Origin: Promicromonospora thailandica
Lineage (GTDB): Bacteria > Actinomycetota > Actinomycetes > Actinomycetales > Cellulomonadaceae
DNA: 64,000 bases
Assembly: GCF_024171955.1 (NCBI RefSeq)
Contig: NZ_JAMTCS010000013.1
Span: 124,001 to 188,000, forward strand
Reading direction: 5' to 3'
The position numbers were made by a program, and so were the translations under genes. Under the pieces are notes generated by a model. It saw nothing but the letters and a program-made list of their open reading frames with translations. It had not been told where the DNA came from and did not search any database. This document shows positions 1 through 7,544 of the stretch, in pieces; positions within the stretch are counted from its first letter, which is position 1; every line of letters begins with the position of its first letter.

Positions 1-21
1 CCGGCGGAGAAGTTCCGCCGG
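1..21. terminator. Small hairpin at window edge
   Basis: Arms CCGGCGGA and TCCGCCGG (8 bp) enclose a 5-nt loop, 43 nt before the NfeD start codon. It could end an upstream gene outside the window or sit in the NfeD leader. No T-tract follows. Confidence 0.35.
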
Positions 22-63
22 CGACCGGTCGCCAGCCGGAGGGGACGCTCGGAGGGAGCGATC

Positions 64-495
64 ATGGCCTGGTTGTGGTGGGTAGGCGCGGCACTGATCT
101 TCGCGTTGATCGAGCTGCTGTCGCTGGACTTCGTCTTCATCATGTTCGCGGGCGGCGCGCTGGCCGCGTCCGTGGCGAACGCGTCGGGAGCGGAGCTGTG
201 GGTGCAGGCGGTCGTCTTCGTGGTCGCCACGGTCGTCCTGCTCGTGACGCTGCGGCCCACGCTGATCCGTCACCTGCGCAACAACACGCCGAAGGCGCCC
301 ACCAACGCGGAGGCGAACGTGGGTCGCACCGCCTCGGTGGTCCAGGAGGTCAGCACGGCCTCGGGCCTCATCAAGCTCAGCGGCGAGGTGTGGAGCGCGC
401 GGGCCGTGCCCGGGTCGCCTCCGCTCGCCGCCGGCACTAGCGTTCGTGTGGTCCAGATCGACGGCGCGACCGCTGTCGTCGAGCCGGAGGCGTAG
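64..495 (+). CDS. NfeD-like membrane protein
   Basis: 143-aa NfeD-family protein. The N-terminal half has closely spaced hydrophobic segments (about residues 4-22, 25-40 and 47-66). The soluble C-terminal part (about 85-143) looks like the NfeD OB-fold, with the typical GRTASVVQ and SGEVWSARA strands. NfeD proteins pair with SPFH/stomatin proteins in membrane quality control or microdomain organisation, and the next gene here is an SPFH protein, which supports the call. The ATG is preceded by GGAGGGAGCGATC, a good ribosome binding site. This is the short class of NfeD without the ClpP-like protease domain. The two genes are about 130 nt apart and probably co-transcribed. Confidence 0.85.
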   Translation: MAWLWWVGAALIFALIELLSLDFVFIMFAGGALAASVANASGAELWVQAVVFVVATVVLLVTLRPTLIRHLRNNTPKAPTNAEANVGRTASVVQEVSTASGLIKLSGEVWSARAVPGSPPLAAGTSVRVVQIDGATAVVEPEA

Positions 496-526
496 CCGCC
501 CGCCGCCTGGGCGCGGCCACGGTGCA

Positions 527-568
527 GTCCCAGCAAGCACGTCCCAGCAAGCAAGTCCCAGGCAGTCC
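527..568 (+). repeat. 14-bp tandem repeat between nfeD-like and SPFH genes
   Basis: Two adjacent copies of GTCCCAGCAAGCA(C/A), at 527-540 and 541-554, are followed by a decayed third copy starting GTCCCAGGCA. No function is apparent. It lies in the 130-nt spacer between the two genes. Confidence 0.7.
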
Positions 569-624
569 AAGTCAGAAGCTTGAAACCGTCCGTGCGGGCC
601 TAGGTGCCCGCGTGAGGAGACGTC

Positions 625-1791
625 GTGGAGTCATTCGGGCAAGTCCTGCTCTACCTGATCATCGCCCTGGTCGTGATCGTCGGCATCGTCGCGGTGATCC
701 GTGCGGTCCGGATCGTGCCGCAGTCCGTCGCGCTCGTCGTCGAGCGCCTGGGTCGCTACTCGAAGACGCTCGACCCGGGCCTGCACGTCCTGGTGCCGTT
801 CGTCGACCGCGTCCGGGCCGGCGTGGACCTGCGCGAGCAGGTCGTGTCGTTCCCGCCCCAGCCGGTGATCACCAGCGACAACCTGGTGGTCGAGATCGAC
901 ACCGTCATCTACTTCCAGGTGACGGACGCCAAGTCCGCGGTCTACGAGATCGCGAACTACATCACGGCCATCGAGCAGCTCACCGTGACCACGCTGCGTA
1001 ACGTGATCGGCTCGATGGACCTGGAGCAGACGCTCACCAGCCGCGACCAGATCAACGGCCAGCTCCGCGGCGTGCTCGACGAGGCGACGGGACGCTGGGG
1101 CATCCGCGTCAACCGCGTCGAGCTCAAGTCGATCGACCCGCCGCCGTCGGTGCAGGGCTCGATGGAGCAGCAGATGCGCGCCGAACGTGACCGCCGTGCC
1201 GCGATCCTCACGGCCGAGGGTGTCAAGCAGTCCGCGATCCTCACGGCCGAGGGCCAGAAGCAGTCGGAGATCCTCAAGGCCGAGGGTGACGCCCAGGCGC
1301 AGATCCTGCGTGCCGAGGGTGAGTCCCGCGCCATCATGCAGGTCTTCGAGGCCATCCACCGCGGCGACGCCGACCCCAAGCTGCTGGCCTACCAGTACCT
1401 GCAGACGCTGCCGCAGATCGCCAACGGCACCTCCAACACCACCTGGGTCATCCCCACCGAGTTCACCGCGGCGCTGGGCAACATCGCCCAGGGCTTCGGC
1501 GGGGGTGCGGGTCCGGCGGGTCCCGGCGTGCCGCCGGTGCCGCCGAGCACCCCCTCGGGCCCGCGCGAGCCCGCGGACTCCGTGCTCGACGAGCCCCTGC
1601 TGCCGGACCCGGCGGAGGCCCTCGCGGAGGCCCAGCGCCAGGCGGAGGCCGCCACGGCCGACGCGACGAGCGCCGGTACGCGCTCGGGCGACCCGTTCGA
1701 CCCGAGCCACGAGCGCGGGCAGCGCCCGGGCGGTGGCTCGGCGACGCCCCCGCCGGTGCCCCCGGCCCCGCCGGCACCTCCGGCAGGCTGA
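625..1791 (+). CDS. SPFH/band 7 (stomatin-like) membrane protein
   Basis: 388-aa stomatin/prohibitin-family protein. One N-terminal transmembrane segment (about residues 6-28) is followed by the band 7 domain (about 30-200; LVVERLGRYSKTLDPGLHVL and DLREQVVSFPPQPV are typical). A charged helical region follows with four imperfect 11-residue repeats of the form AILTAEGxKQS (about 190-235), as in the oligomerising coiled coil of the family. The last 90 residues are low-complexity Pro/Gly/Ala sequence, probably disordered. The GTG start is chosen because GAGGAGA lies just upstream and the hydrophobic segment begins directly after it. It is expected to form large ring oligomers at the membrane together with the NfeD-like protein upstream. 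Confidence 0.92.
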   Translation: MESFGQVLLYLIIALVVIVGIVAVIRAVRIVPQSVALVVERLGRYSKTLDPGLHVLVPFVDRVRAGVDLREQVVSFPPQPVITSDNLVVEIDTVIYFQVTDAKSAVYEIANYITAIEQLTVTTLRNVIGSMDLEQTLTSRDQINGQLRGVLDEATGRWGIRVNRVELKSIDPPPSVQGSMEQQMRAERDRRAAILTAEGVKQSAILTAEGQKQSEILKAEGDAQAQILRAEGESRAIMQVFEAIHRGDADPKLLAYQYLQTLPQIANGTSNTTWVIPTEFTAALGNIAQGFGGGAGPAGPGVPPVPPSTPSGPREPADSVLDEPLLPDPAEALAEAQRQAEAATADATSAGTRSGDPFDPSHERGQRPGGGSATPPPVPPAPPAPPAG

Positions 1792-1818
1792 CACACGGTC
1801 CCGGTCGCTGACCGGACC

Positions 1819-1850
1819 AGCCCTCCGCGCCTCGTGCCGGAGGGCTTTGT
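1819..1850 (+). terminator. Intrinsic terminator after SPFH gene
   Basis: Stem AGCCCTCCG / CGGAGGGCT (9 bp) with a 10-nt loop, followed by TTGT, starting 27 nt after the SPFH stop codon. Confidence 0.7.
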
Positions 1851-1886
1851 CGTGCCCGGGTCCGGCCCAGGGCGGACCGAGTTGCG

Positions 1887-1911
1887 GAGTGAGTGCTCAC
1901 TCATTTAGTGT
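1887..1911 (+). promoter_or_regulatory. TetR operator and leaderless promoter
   Basis: The palindrome GAGTGAG-TG-CTCACTC (1887-1902) lies directly before a -10-like TAGTGT (1906-1911), which is 6 nt from the TetR ATG. This suggests a leaderless transcript and an operator between the -35 and -10 regions, the usual layout for TetR autorepression of the regulator-exporter operon. Confidence 0.65.
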
Positions 1912-1917
1912 CGGGGC

Positions 1918-2667
1918 ATGCAGAACGCGCGATCCCGGGCCTCCCGCATGTCTCCGGAGGACCGGCAGGCCGCCATCGTCGACGCGGTGCTCCCGCTCGT
2001 CGCCGAACGGGGGCACGAGGTCACCTCCCGCGAGCTGGCGCAGGCCGCCGGCGTCGCCGAGGGCACGCTGTTCCGGGCGTTCGGCGACAAGACGGCGCTC
2101 GTGGGCGCGGTTGCGATGGAAGGCCTGAACCGCGCGGGCCGGCCGGAGGAGACCCTCGCCGAGCTCACCGGCATCGACCCGGCGCTGCCGCTCGAGCGGC
2201 GGCTGGAGCTCGTGATCGAGCTCGGCCGGCACCGGGTGGCCGAGGTCGTGCGGTGGATGACCGTGCTGCGGGCCATGGCGCCGCCGCCCGGCGCCGACCC
2301 CCACGCGCGGCTGCACGCACACCGGGCGGCGCTCCTCGACCAGCGGGCCCGGCAGCGGGCGGCCACGGTCGAGGGGATCACCGCCGTCCTCGCTCCGGAC
2401 GCGCACCGGCTGCGTGTCCCGGCCGAGGTCGCGGTCTCGCTCATCGAGTCCGCCGTCGCGGGCGCGCACCTGCGGATCGACCACCTGGCGCCCGCCGTGC
2501 CGGCCGACGTCCTGGCGGACGCGCTCGTCAACGGGCTCGCCGCTCCCGCGACGCCCGGAGCGAAAAAACCTGGCCCCGGCGCTCCGGGCGAGGCAACCTC
2601 CACCGCGGAGCCCGGCCCGGGCACGCGCCCCGGCTCTCCCACCCCCAGCCCCGAAGGGAACTCTTGA
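1918..2667 (+). CDS. TetR-family transcriptional regulator
   Basis: 249-aa TetR-family repressor. The N-terminal helix-turn-helix domain (about residues 10-60) has the family pattern REL(A)QAAGVAEGTLFRAFGDKTALV. The C-terminal ligand-binding part is Ala/Arg-rich and not diagnostic. The last 40 residues are Pro/Gly-rich and probably unstructured. Its stop codon overlaps the ATG of the first ABC exporter gene (ATGA), so the three genes form one translationally coupled operon. The palindrome just upstream is its likely operator. By analogy with similar loci it would repress the exporter until a substrate drug or metabolite binds; the ligand cannot be deduced. Confidence 0.9.
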   Translation: MQNARSRASRMSPEDRQAAIVDAVLPLVAERGHEVTSRELAQAAGVAEGTLFRAFGDKTALVGAVAMEGLNRAGRPEETLAELTGIDPALPLERRLELVIELGRHRVAEVVRWMTVLRAMAPPPGADPHARLHAHRAALLDQRARQRAATVEGITAVLAPDAHRLRVPAEVAVSLIESAVAGAHLRIDHLAPAVPADVLADALVNGLAAPATPGAKKPGPGAPGEATSTAEPGPGTRPGSPTPSPEGNS

Positions 2668-4427
2668 TGCTCGTCACGCTCGCCCGGAAGTACCTGGGCC
2701 CCTACCGCTGGGCGGTGGTCGCCGTGCTCGTGCTGCAGCTGGTGCAGACGCTCGCGGCGCTGTACCTGCCCAGCCTCAACGCGGACATCATCGACCACGG
2801 CGTCGTCGTCGGCGACATCGGCCGCATCTGGAGCACCGGCGGCTGGATGCTCGTCGTCTCGCTCGGCCAGGTGGTGGCGTCCGTGGTCGCGGTCTACTTC
2901 GGTGCCCAGGTCGCGACGTCGTTCGGCCGGGACCTGCGGCGCGACCTGTTCCACACCGTGCAGACCTACTCGGCCCGCGAGATGGCCCGGTTCGGCGCCC
3001 CCACGCTCATCACGCGCAGCACCAACGACGTGCAGCAGGTGCAGATGACCGTGCTGATGACGTTCACCATCATGGTGATGGCGCCGATCATGCTGGTGGG
3101 CGGCGTGATCCTCGCGCTCGCCGAGGACGTGACGATGTCCGCCCTGCTGCTGGTCGTCGTGCCCGTGCTGGCCGCCACGGCCGGCGTCATCGTGTGGCGC
3201 ATGGTGCCGCACTTCCGCCGCATGCAGAAGCGCATCGACGCGATCAACAGCGTGCTGCGCGAGCAGATCACGGGCCTGCGGGTGGTGCGGGCCTTCGTGC
3301 GCGAGGGCCGCGAGAAGGAGCGGTTCGGCGTCGTGAACGAGGAGCTGTTCGACACCTCGCTGCGCGCCGGGCGGCTGATGGCGCTCACGTTCCCGGTGGT
3401 CATGCTCATCATGAACATGTCGTCGGTGGCGGTGCTGTGGTTCGGCGCGCACGAGATCGAGGCCGGCGGCATGCAGATCGGCTCGCTGACGGCGTTCCTC
3501 AGCTACCTCATGTACATCCTCATGGCCGTGATGATGTCGACGATGATCTTCATGATGATCCCGCGCGCCGCGGTCGCGGCGGAGCGGATCGGGGAGGTGC
3601 TGGAGACCGAGTCGTCCGTCGTGGACCCGCGGTCCCCGGTCGCGCTCGTCCCCGCTCCCGACGACCCGGACGCGCCCGCACCGCGCGGCGAGGTCAGCTT
3701 CGAGGGTGTCGAGTTCCGGTACCCCGGCGCCGAGGCGCCCGTGCTGCACGACCTGTCGTTCACGGCGGAGCCGGGCCGCACGACGGCGATCATCGGCTCG
3801 ACGGGCTCCGGCAAGTCGACGCTGCTCAACCTGGTGCCGCGCCTGTTCGACGCGACGGGCGGCACCGTCCGGGTGGACGGCGTCGACGTGCGCGACGTGA
3901 CCCAGCACGACCTCGGTTCCCTCATGGGCCTGGTGCCCCAGAAGGCCTACCTGTTCAGCGGCACGGTGGCCGACAACCTGCGGTACGGCAAGCCCGACGC
4001 CACCGAGGAGGAGATGTGGGCGGCCCTGGAGGTGGCGCAGGCGCGCGACTTCGTCGAGGCGCTGCCGGACGGTCTGGAGGCGGTCGTGGCGCAGGGCGGC
4101 ACCACGTTCTCGGGCGGTCAGCGCCAGCGGCTGGCGATCGCGCGGGCGGTGATCCGCCGTCCGCGGATCTACCTGTTCGACGACAGCTTCTCCGCCCTCG
4201 ACTACGCGACCGACGCGCGGCTGCGGGCCGCGCTGAAGCCGCAGACCCGCGACGCGACGGTCATCGTCGTCGCGCAGCGCGTGGCGACCATCCGGGACGC
4301 CGAGCAGATCCTGGTGCTCGACCACGGCCGCATCGTCGGCCGCGGCACGCACGCCGAGCTGCTGGCCGACAACCCGACGTACCAGGAGATCGTGACGTCC
4401 CAGATGAGCCTGGAGGAGGCCGCATGA
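2667..4427 (+). CDS. ABC exporter half-transporter, degenerate ATP site subunit
   Basis: 586-aa ABC exporter subunit: six-helix membrane domain (about residues 1-310) then ATP-binding domain (about 335-580). Walker A GSTGSGKST, signature FSGGQRQR and Walker B IYLFDDSFSALD are visible. The Walker B has Asp where the catalytic Glu is expected, the hallmark of the non-catalytic site of heterodimeric exporters such as LmrCD, BmrCD and TM287/288. The ATG at 2667 overlaps the TetR stop codon and is followed directly by the first hydrophobic helix; longer in-frame starts would run through the regulator gene. Together with the protein encoded from 4501 it should form a heterodimeric multidrug or lipid exporter. 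Substrate unknown. Confidence 0.93.
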   Translation: MLVTLARKYLGPYRWAVVAVLVLQLVQTLAALYLPSLNADIIDHGVVVGDIGRIWSTGGWMLVVSLGQVVASVVAVYFGAQVATSFGRDLRRDLFHTVQTYSAREMARFGAPTLITRSTNDVQQVQMTVLMTFTIMVMAPIMLVGGVILALAEDVTMSALLLVVVPVLAATAGVIVWRMVPHFRRMQKRIDAINSVLREQITGLRVVRAFVREGREKERFGVVNEELFDTSLRAGRLMALTFPVVMLIMNMSSVAVLWFGAHEIEAGGMQIGSLTAFLSYLMYILMAVMMSTMIFMMIPRAAVAAERIGEVLETESSVVDPRSPVALVPAPDDPDAPAPRGEVSFEGVEFRYPGAEAPVLHDLSFTAEPGRTTAIIGSTGSGKSTLLNLVPRLFDATGGTVRVDGVDVRDVTQHDLGSLMGLVPQKAYLFSGTVADNLRYGKPDATEEEMWAALEVAQARDFVEALPDGLEAVVAQGGTTFSGGQRQRLAIARAVIRRPRIYLFDDSFSALDYATDARLRAALKPQTRDATVIVVAQRVATIRDAEQILVLDHGRIVGRGTHAELLADNPTYQEIVTSQMSLEEAA

Positions 4428-4504
4428 TCAACGATGGCGAAGCCCTGATCGTGCGGGCCGACCGGGTGCGGGTGTCCCGCAAGACACAGGAGGAGGCCGC
4501 GTGA
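4424..4504 (+). CDS. 26-aa coupled mini-ORF between exporter halves
   Basis: A 26-codon ORF starts inside the stop codon of the first exporter gene (ATGA) and ends inside the start codon of the second (GTGA). Its product is charged, starts MINDGEALIV and ends QEEAA; no domain is recognisable. The junction sequence GGAGGAGGCCGC(A/G)TGA occurs at both of its ends (4412-4427 and 4489-4504, 15/16 identical), so the segment may have arisen by duplication of the coupling module. It may be a real peptide, or only a device that carries ribosomes from one half-transporter to the next. Expression is unproven. Confidence 0.45.
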   Translation: MINDGEALIVRADRVRVSRKTQEEAA

Positions 4505-6513
4505 GCGAGGAGACGAAGGACAAGGCGCCCGCGGCGCCCGGGCGCGGTCCCGGCGGGCGGGGGCCCGGAGGGGGCGGCCCCATGGGGATGGGCATGGGGA
4601 TGCCCGTGCAGAAGCCGCTGGACTTCAAGGGGTCGCTGCGCCGGTTCGCCGGTGCGCTGCGCCCCGAGCGGCTGAACGTCGTGGTGATCATGGTGCTGGG
4701 CATCGGGTCGGTGGCGCTGACCGTGCTGGGGCCCAAGCTGCTGGGCAACGCGACGAACGTGATCTTCGCGGGCGTGGTGGGTGCGCAGCTGCCGTCCGGG
4801 GTCACCGTGGAGCAGGCCGAACAGGGCCTGCGGGCGCAGGGGCAGGACCAGATGGCCGACCTGCTGTCCGGTGTGCCCGGCGTCGTCCCCGGCCAGGGCA
4901 TCGACTTCACGCTGCTCATGCAGACCCTCGGCTGGGTCGTGGCGGCGTACCTCGGGGCGTTCCTGTTCGGCTGGCTCCAGGCGCGGATCACCACCGGCGT
5001 CGTGCAGCGGACCATGCGCACCCTGCGCGACCAGGTCGAGGAGAAGCTGCACCGCATCCCGCTGTCGTACGTGGACGCCCAGCAGCGCGGCGAGATCCTG
5101 TCCCGCGTCACCAACGACATCGACAACGTGGCCCAGACCACCACGCAGACCCTCGCGCAGCTCGTGACCGCCGTGCTGACGGTGATCGGCGTGCTGTTCA
5201 TGATGTTCTGGATCTCGCCGATCCTCGCCCTGGTGGCGCTGGTGACGGTGCCGCTGTCCGTGATCCTCACGGCGCAGATCGCCAAGCGCAGCCAGCCGCA
5301 GTTCGTGGAGCAGTGGGCGGCCACCGGGCGGCTCAACGCGCACATCGAGGAGTCGTTCACGGGCCACGCGCTGGTCAAGGTCTACGGGCACCAGGAGAGC
5401 ACCGCCGAGGCGTTCGCCAAGGAGAACGGCGCGCTGTACTCCTCCAGCTTCAAGGCGCAGTTCATCTCGGGCACCATCCAGCCCGCGATGGGGTTCCTCG
5501 CGAACCTGAACTACGTGATCGTGGCGGTGATCGGCGGGCTCCGGGTCGCCTCGGGCACGCTGTCGCTGGGCGACGTGCAGGCGTTCATCCAGTACTCGCG
5601 CCAGTTCACGCAGCCGCTCACGCAGGTCGCCTCGATGATGAACCTGCTGCAGTCCGGCGTCGCCTCCGCGGAGCGGGTGTTCGACCTCCTGGACGCACCC
5701 GAGCAGACGGCTGACCCGGCCGAGTCGCAGAAGGTGGAGCCGGTGCGCGGCCGGGTCGCGTTCGAGGACGTCCAGTTCTCGTACACGCCCGACCAGCCGC
5801 TCATCACAGGGCTCAACCTGGTCGCGGAGCCGGGGCAGACCATCGCTATCGTGGGCCCCACGGGCGCCGGCAAGACGACGCTGGTCAACCTCCTCATGCG
5901 GTTCTACGAGGTGGATGGCGGCCGCATCGCGCTCGACGGCGTCGACACGCGGGACATGTCGCGCGACGACCTGCGCTCGTCGGTCGGCATGGTGCTCCAG
6001 GACACCTGGCTGTTCAAGGGCACCATCGAGGAGAACCTGCGCTACGGCGTGGCGGACGGCGCGGACGTCGGCGAGGAGGAGTTCCTCGCGGCCACGCGGG
6101 CCACCCACGTGGACCCGTTCGTGCGGACCCTCCCGGACGGCTACGACACCGTCGTGGACGAGGAGGGCTCGTCGGTCTCGGCCGGGGAGAAGCAGCTCCT
6201 CACGCTCGCACGGGCGTTCCTGGCCGACCCGGCGATCCTCGTGCTCGACGAGGCGACGTCCTCGGTGGACACCCGCACCGAGGTGCTGGTGCAGGAGGCG
6301 ATGAACCGGCTGCGCAAGGACCGCACGTCGTTCGTCATCGCGCACCGTCTGTCCACGATCCGCGACGCCGACGTGATCCTCGTGATGGAGCACGGCGACA
6401 TCGTGGAGCAGGGCTCGCACGAGGAGCTGCTCGCGGCGGGCGGCGCGTACGCGCGGCTGTACGCGAGCCAGTTCGCGGCCCCGGTGGCCCAGGAGGAGCC
6501 GGCGGCGACGTGA
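4501..6513 (+). CDS. ABC exporter half-transporter, catalytic Walker B subunit
   Basis: 670-aa ABC exporter subunit. A Gly/Pro/Met-rich cytoplasmic N-terminus (about residues 1-40) precedes the membrane domain (about 55-400) and the ATP-binding domain (about 425-660). Walker A is GPTGAGKTT and Walker B ILVLDEATSSVD has the normal catalytic Glu. The signature reads SVSAGEKQL rather than LSGGQ. That complements the upstream subunit: its defective Walker B plus this altered signature would form the degenerate site, leaving one working ATP site. The GTG start is preceded by AGGAGGAGGCCGC and overlaps the stop of the mini-ORF. A strong hairpin terminator follows. Confidence 0.93.
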   Translation: MSEETKDKAPAAPGRGPGGRGPGGGGPMGMGMGMPVQKPLDFKGSLRRFAGALRPERLNVVVIMVLGIGSVALTVLGPKLLGNATNVIFAGVVGAQLPSGVTVEQAEQGLRAQGQDQMADLLSGVPGVVPGQGIDFTLLMQTLGWVVAAYLGAFLFGWLQARITTGVVQRTMRTLRDQVEEKLHRIPLSYVDAQQRGEILSRVTNDIDNVAQTTTQTLAQLVTAVLTVIGVLFMMFWISPILALVALVTVPLSVILTAQIAKRSQPQFVEQWAATGRLNAHIEESFTGHALVKVYGHQESTAEAFAKENGALYSSSFKAQFISGTIQPAMGFLANLNYVIVAVIGGLRVASGTLSLGDVQAFIQYSRQFTQPLTQVASMMNLLQSGVASAERVFDLLDAPEQTADPAESQKVEPVRGRVAFEDVQFSYTPDQPLITGLNLVAEPGQTIAIVGPTGAGKTTLVNLLMRFYEVDGGRIALDGVDTRDMSRDDLRSSVGMVLQDTWLFKGTIEENLRYGVADGADVGEEEFLAATRATHVDPFVRTLPDGYDTVVDEEGSSVSAGEKQLLTLARAFLADPAILVLDEATSSVDTRTEVLVQEAMNRLRKDRTSFVIAHRLSTIRDADVILVMEHGDIVEQGSHEELLAAGGAYARLYASQFAAPVAQEEPAAT

Positions 6514-6525
6514 CCTGACGGCAGG

Positions 6526-6564
6526 CGAGGGCGGCGGGAGCGGCAGGTGCTCCCGCCGCCCTCG
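6526..6564 (+). terminator. Terminator of exporter operon
   Basis: Perfect 16-bp stem (CGAGGGCGGCGGGAGC and its complement) with a 7-nt loop, beginning 13 nt after the exporter stop codon. There is no clear T-tract, as is common in high-GC actinobacteria. Confidence 0.8.
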
Positions 6565-6569
6565 CGTCG

Positions 6570-6611
6570 TTGACGGGCATATCGTATTTCGATACCATCG
6601 ACAATCGATAT
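6570..6611 (+). promoter_or_regulatory. Promoter with inverted repeats before DUF2975 gene
   Basis: TTGACG (6570-6575), a 17-nt spacer and TACCAT (6593-6598) form a plausible sigma-A promoter. Overlapping it are TATCG-N5-CGATA (6580-6594) and a wider ATATCG/CGATAT pair (6579-6584 and 6606-6611). These are likely binding sites for the HTH protein encoded downstream (inference). The AT-rich composition stands out from the surroundings. Confidence 0.6.
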
Positions 6612-6651
6612 GGAACGCGATGTGGAGCGGGCCGACCGAGAGGTGAGGACG

Positions 6652-7245
6652 ATGACGAGGCGATGGTGGAACGACCCGGGGCCGGACCTCGTGGCGCTGG
6701 CGGTCGTGGGCGGCGCCGCCGTCCTCGCGGGCGGGGTGGCGGTGGTCCGGGAGCTCGTGCGGATCCTGCCCAACCGGGACGTGCCCGTGCGGGTGGACCT
6801 CGCCGGGGTGCCGCACGAGCTGCTCGTGGCGGGAGGCACCGCGGCGGAGGCGACCGAGGCCGTCGTCCGCGTGTCCGGCCTCGGACCCGCCGCGTTCGCG
6901 CTGGTGCTGGCGGCCGCGCTCGTCCCGCCGGTCGCGACCGTCGTGGTGTCCGCCTGCTTCGCGCTGCTGGGCGGGGCGTTCTTCCGCGGCGAGTTCTTCG
7001 GCCGGGTGAACCGGGTGGCGGTGAACGTCGCGGCCGCCACGCTGCTGGTCGCGTCCGTGGCCGTGCCGTCGCTGCGGGACACCGCGGCGAGCAGCGCGCT
7101 CTCGAGCGCCGGGGCCGGCACCGGCCAGGCGGTCGTGCTCGGCCTCGACGGCCTCCTGCTCCTGGCCGGGTTCCTCCTCGCCGGCGTGGGCTACGCCTTC
7201 CAGCGGGGTGCGCGCCTGGTCCGGGACACCGAGGGTCTTGTCTGA
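6652..7245 (+). CDS. DUF2975 membrane protein
   Basis: 197-aa membrane protein with about four hydrophobic segments (near residues 12-33, 80-103, 123-140 and 163-185). This matches the DUF2975 family, which is usually encoded beside a small YozG-like HTH regulator, as here. An ATG at 6610 is in frame, but the ATG at 6652 has a much better ribosome binding site (GAGAGGTGAGG), and 6610 lies at the promoter, so I chose 6652. Its function is unknown. The conserved pairing suggests the membrane protein modulates, or is controlled by, the regulator. Confidence 0.75.
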   Translation: MTRRWWNDPGPDLVALAVVGGAAVLAGGVAVVRELVRILPNRDVPVRVDLAGVPHELLVAGGTAAEATEAVVRVSGLGPAAFALVLAAALVPPVATVVVSACFALLGGAFFRGEFFGRVNRVAVNVAAATLLVASVAVPSLRDTAASSALSSAGAGTGQAVVLGLDGLLLLAGFLLAGVGYAFQRGARLVRDTEGLV

Positions 7246-7294
7246 TGGGCCTCGCTGGGCCTCGTCTGATGGGCCGTCCTCGGGGGCCGCTCTG

Positions 7295-7522
7295 ATGCCC
7301 GTGGACGACGACGGCCGGGTGCACTGCCGTCTCGACGAGCTGCTCGCCGAGCGCGGCATGACCCTGGCCCGGCTCGCCGAGCTCGTGGGCGTGACGGTGG
7401 TGAACCTCTCCGTGCTGAAGAACGACCGCGCCCGGGCGATCCGGTTCTCCACCCTCACCGCGATCTGCGACGTGCTCGACTGCGAGGTGGGCGAGCTCCT
7501 GGTCGTCCGCCCGCGCTCGTGA
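7295..7522 (+). CDS. YozG-like helix-turn-helix regulator
   Basis: 75-aa Cro/C1-type HTH protein. The DNA-binding helices lie around residues 20-50 (MTLARLAELVGVTVVNLSVL) and the C-terminal LTAICDVLDCEVGELL is typical of small YozG/YdaS-like regulators. It follows the DUF2975 gene by 49 nt, and the two are probably co-transcribed. It most likely autoregulates the pair through the inverted repeats at 6579-6611 (inference). The short spacer contains repeated TGATGGGCC-like units with out-of-frame ATGs, so the start was fixed by the reading frame. Confidence 0.85.
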   Translation: MPVDDDGRVHCRLDELLAERGMTLARLAELVGVTVVNLSVLKNDRARAIRFSTLTAICDVLDCEVGELLVVRPRS

Positions 7523-7544
7523 CGGCTGCCGTTAGGGTCGGCGC

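Noticed and set aside
1905-4352. Very long minus-strand open frame (815 codons) opposite the exporter operon, and similar long frames at 4261-7458, 11233-13557 and 28031-31441
   Set aside because: Their products are rich in Arg, His, Asp and Gly with no domains, as expected for the complementary strand of high-GC genes. Real domain-bearing genes occupy the other strand.
7208-7522. Longer version of the small HTH regulator starting at 7208
   Set aside because: The extra 29 residues overlap the end of the DUF2975 gene and do not resemble the family, whose fold begins after the Met at 7295.
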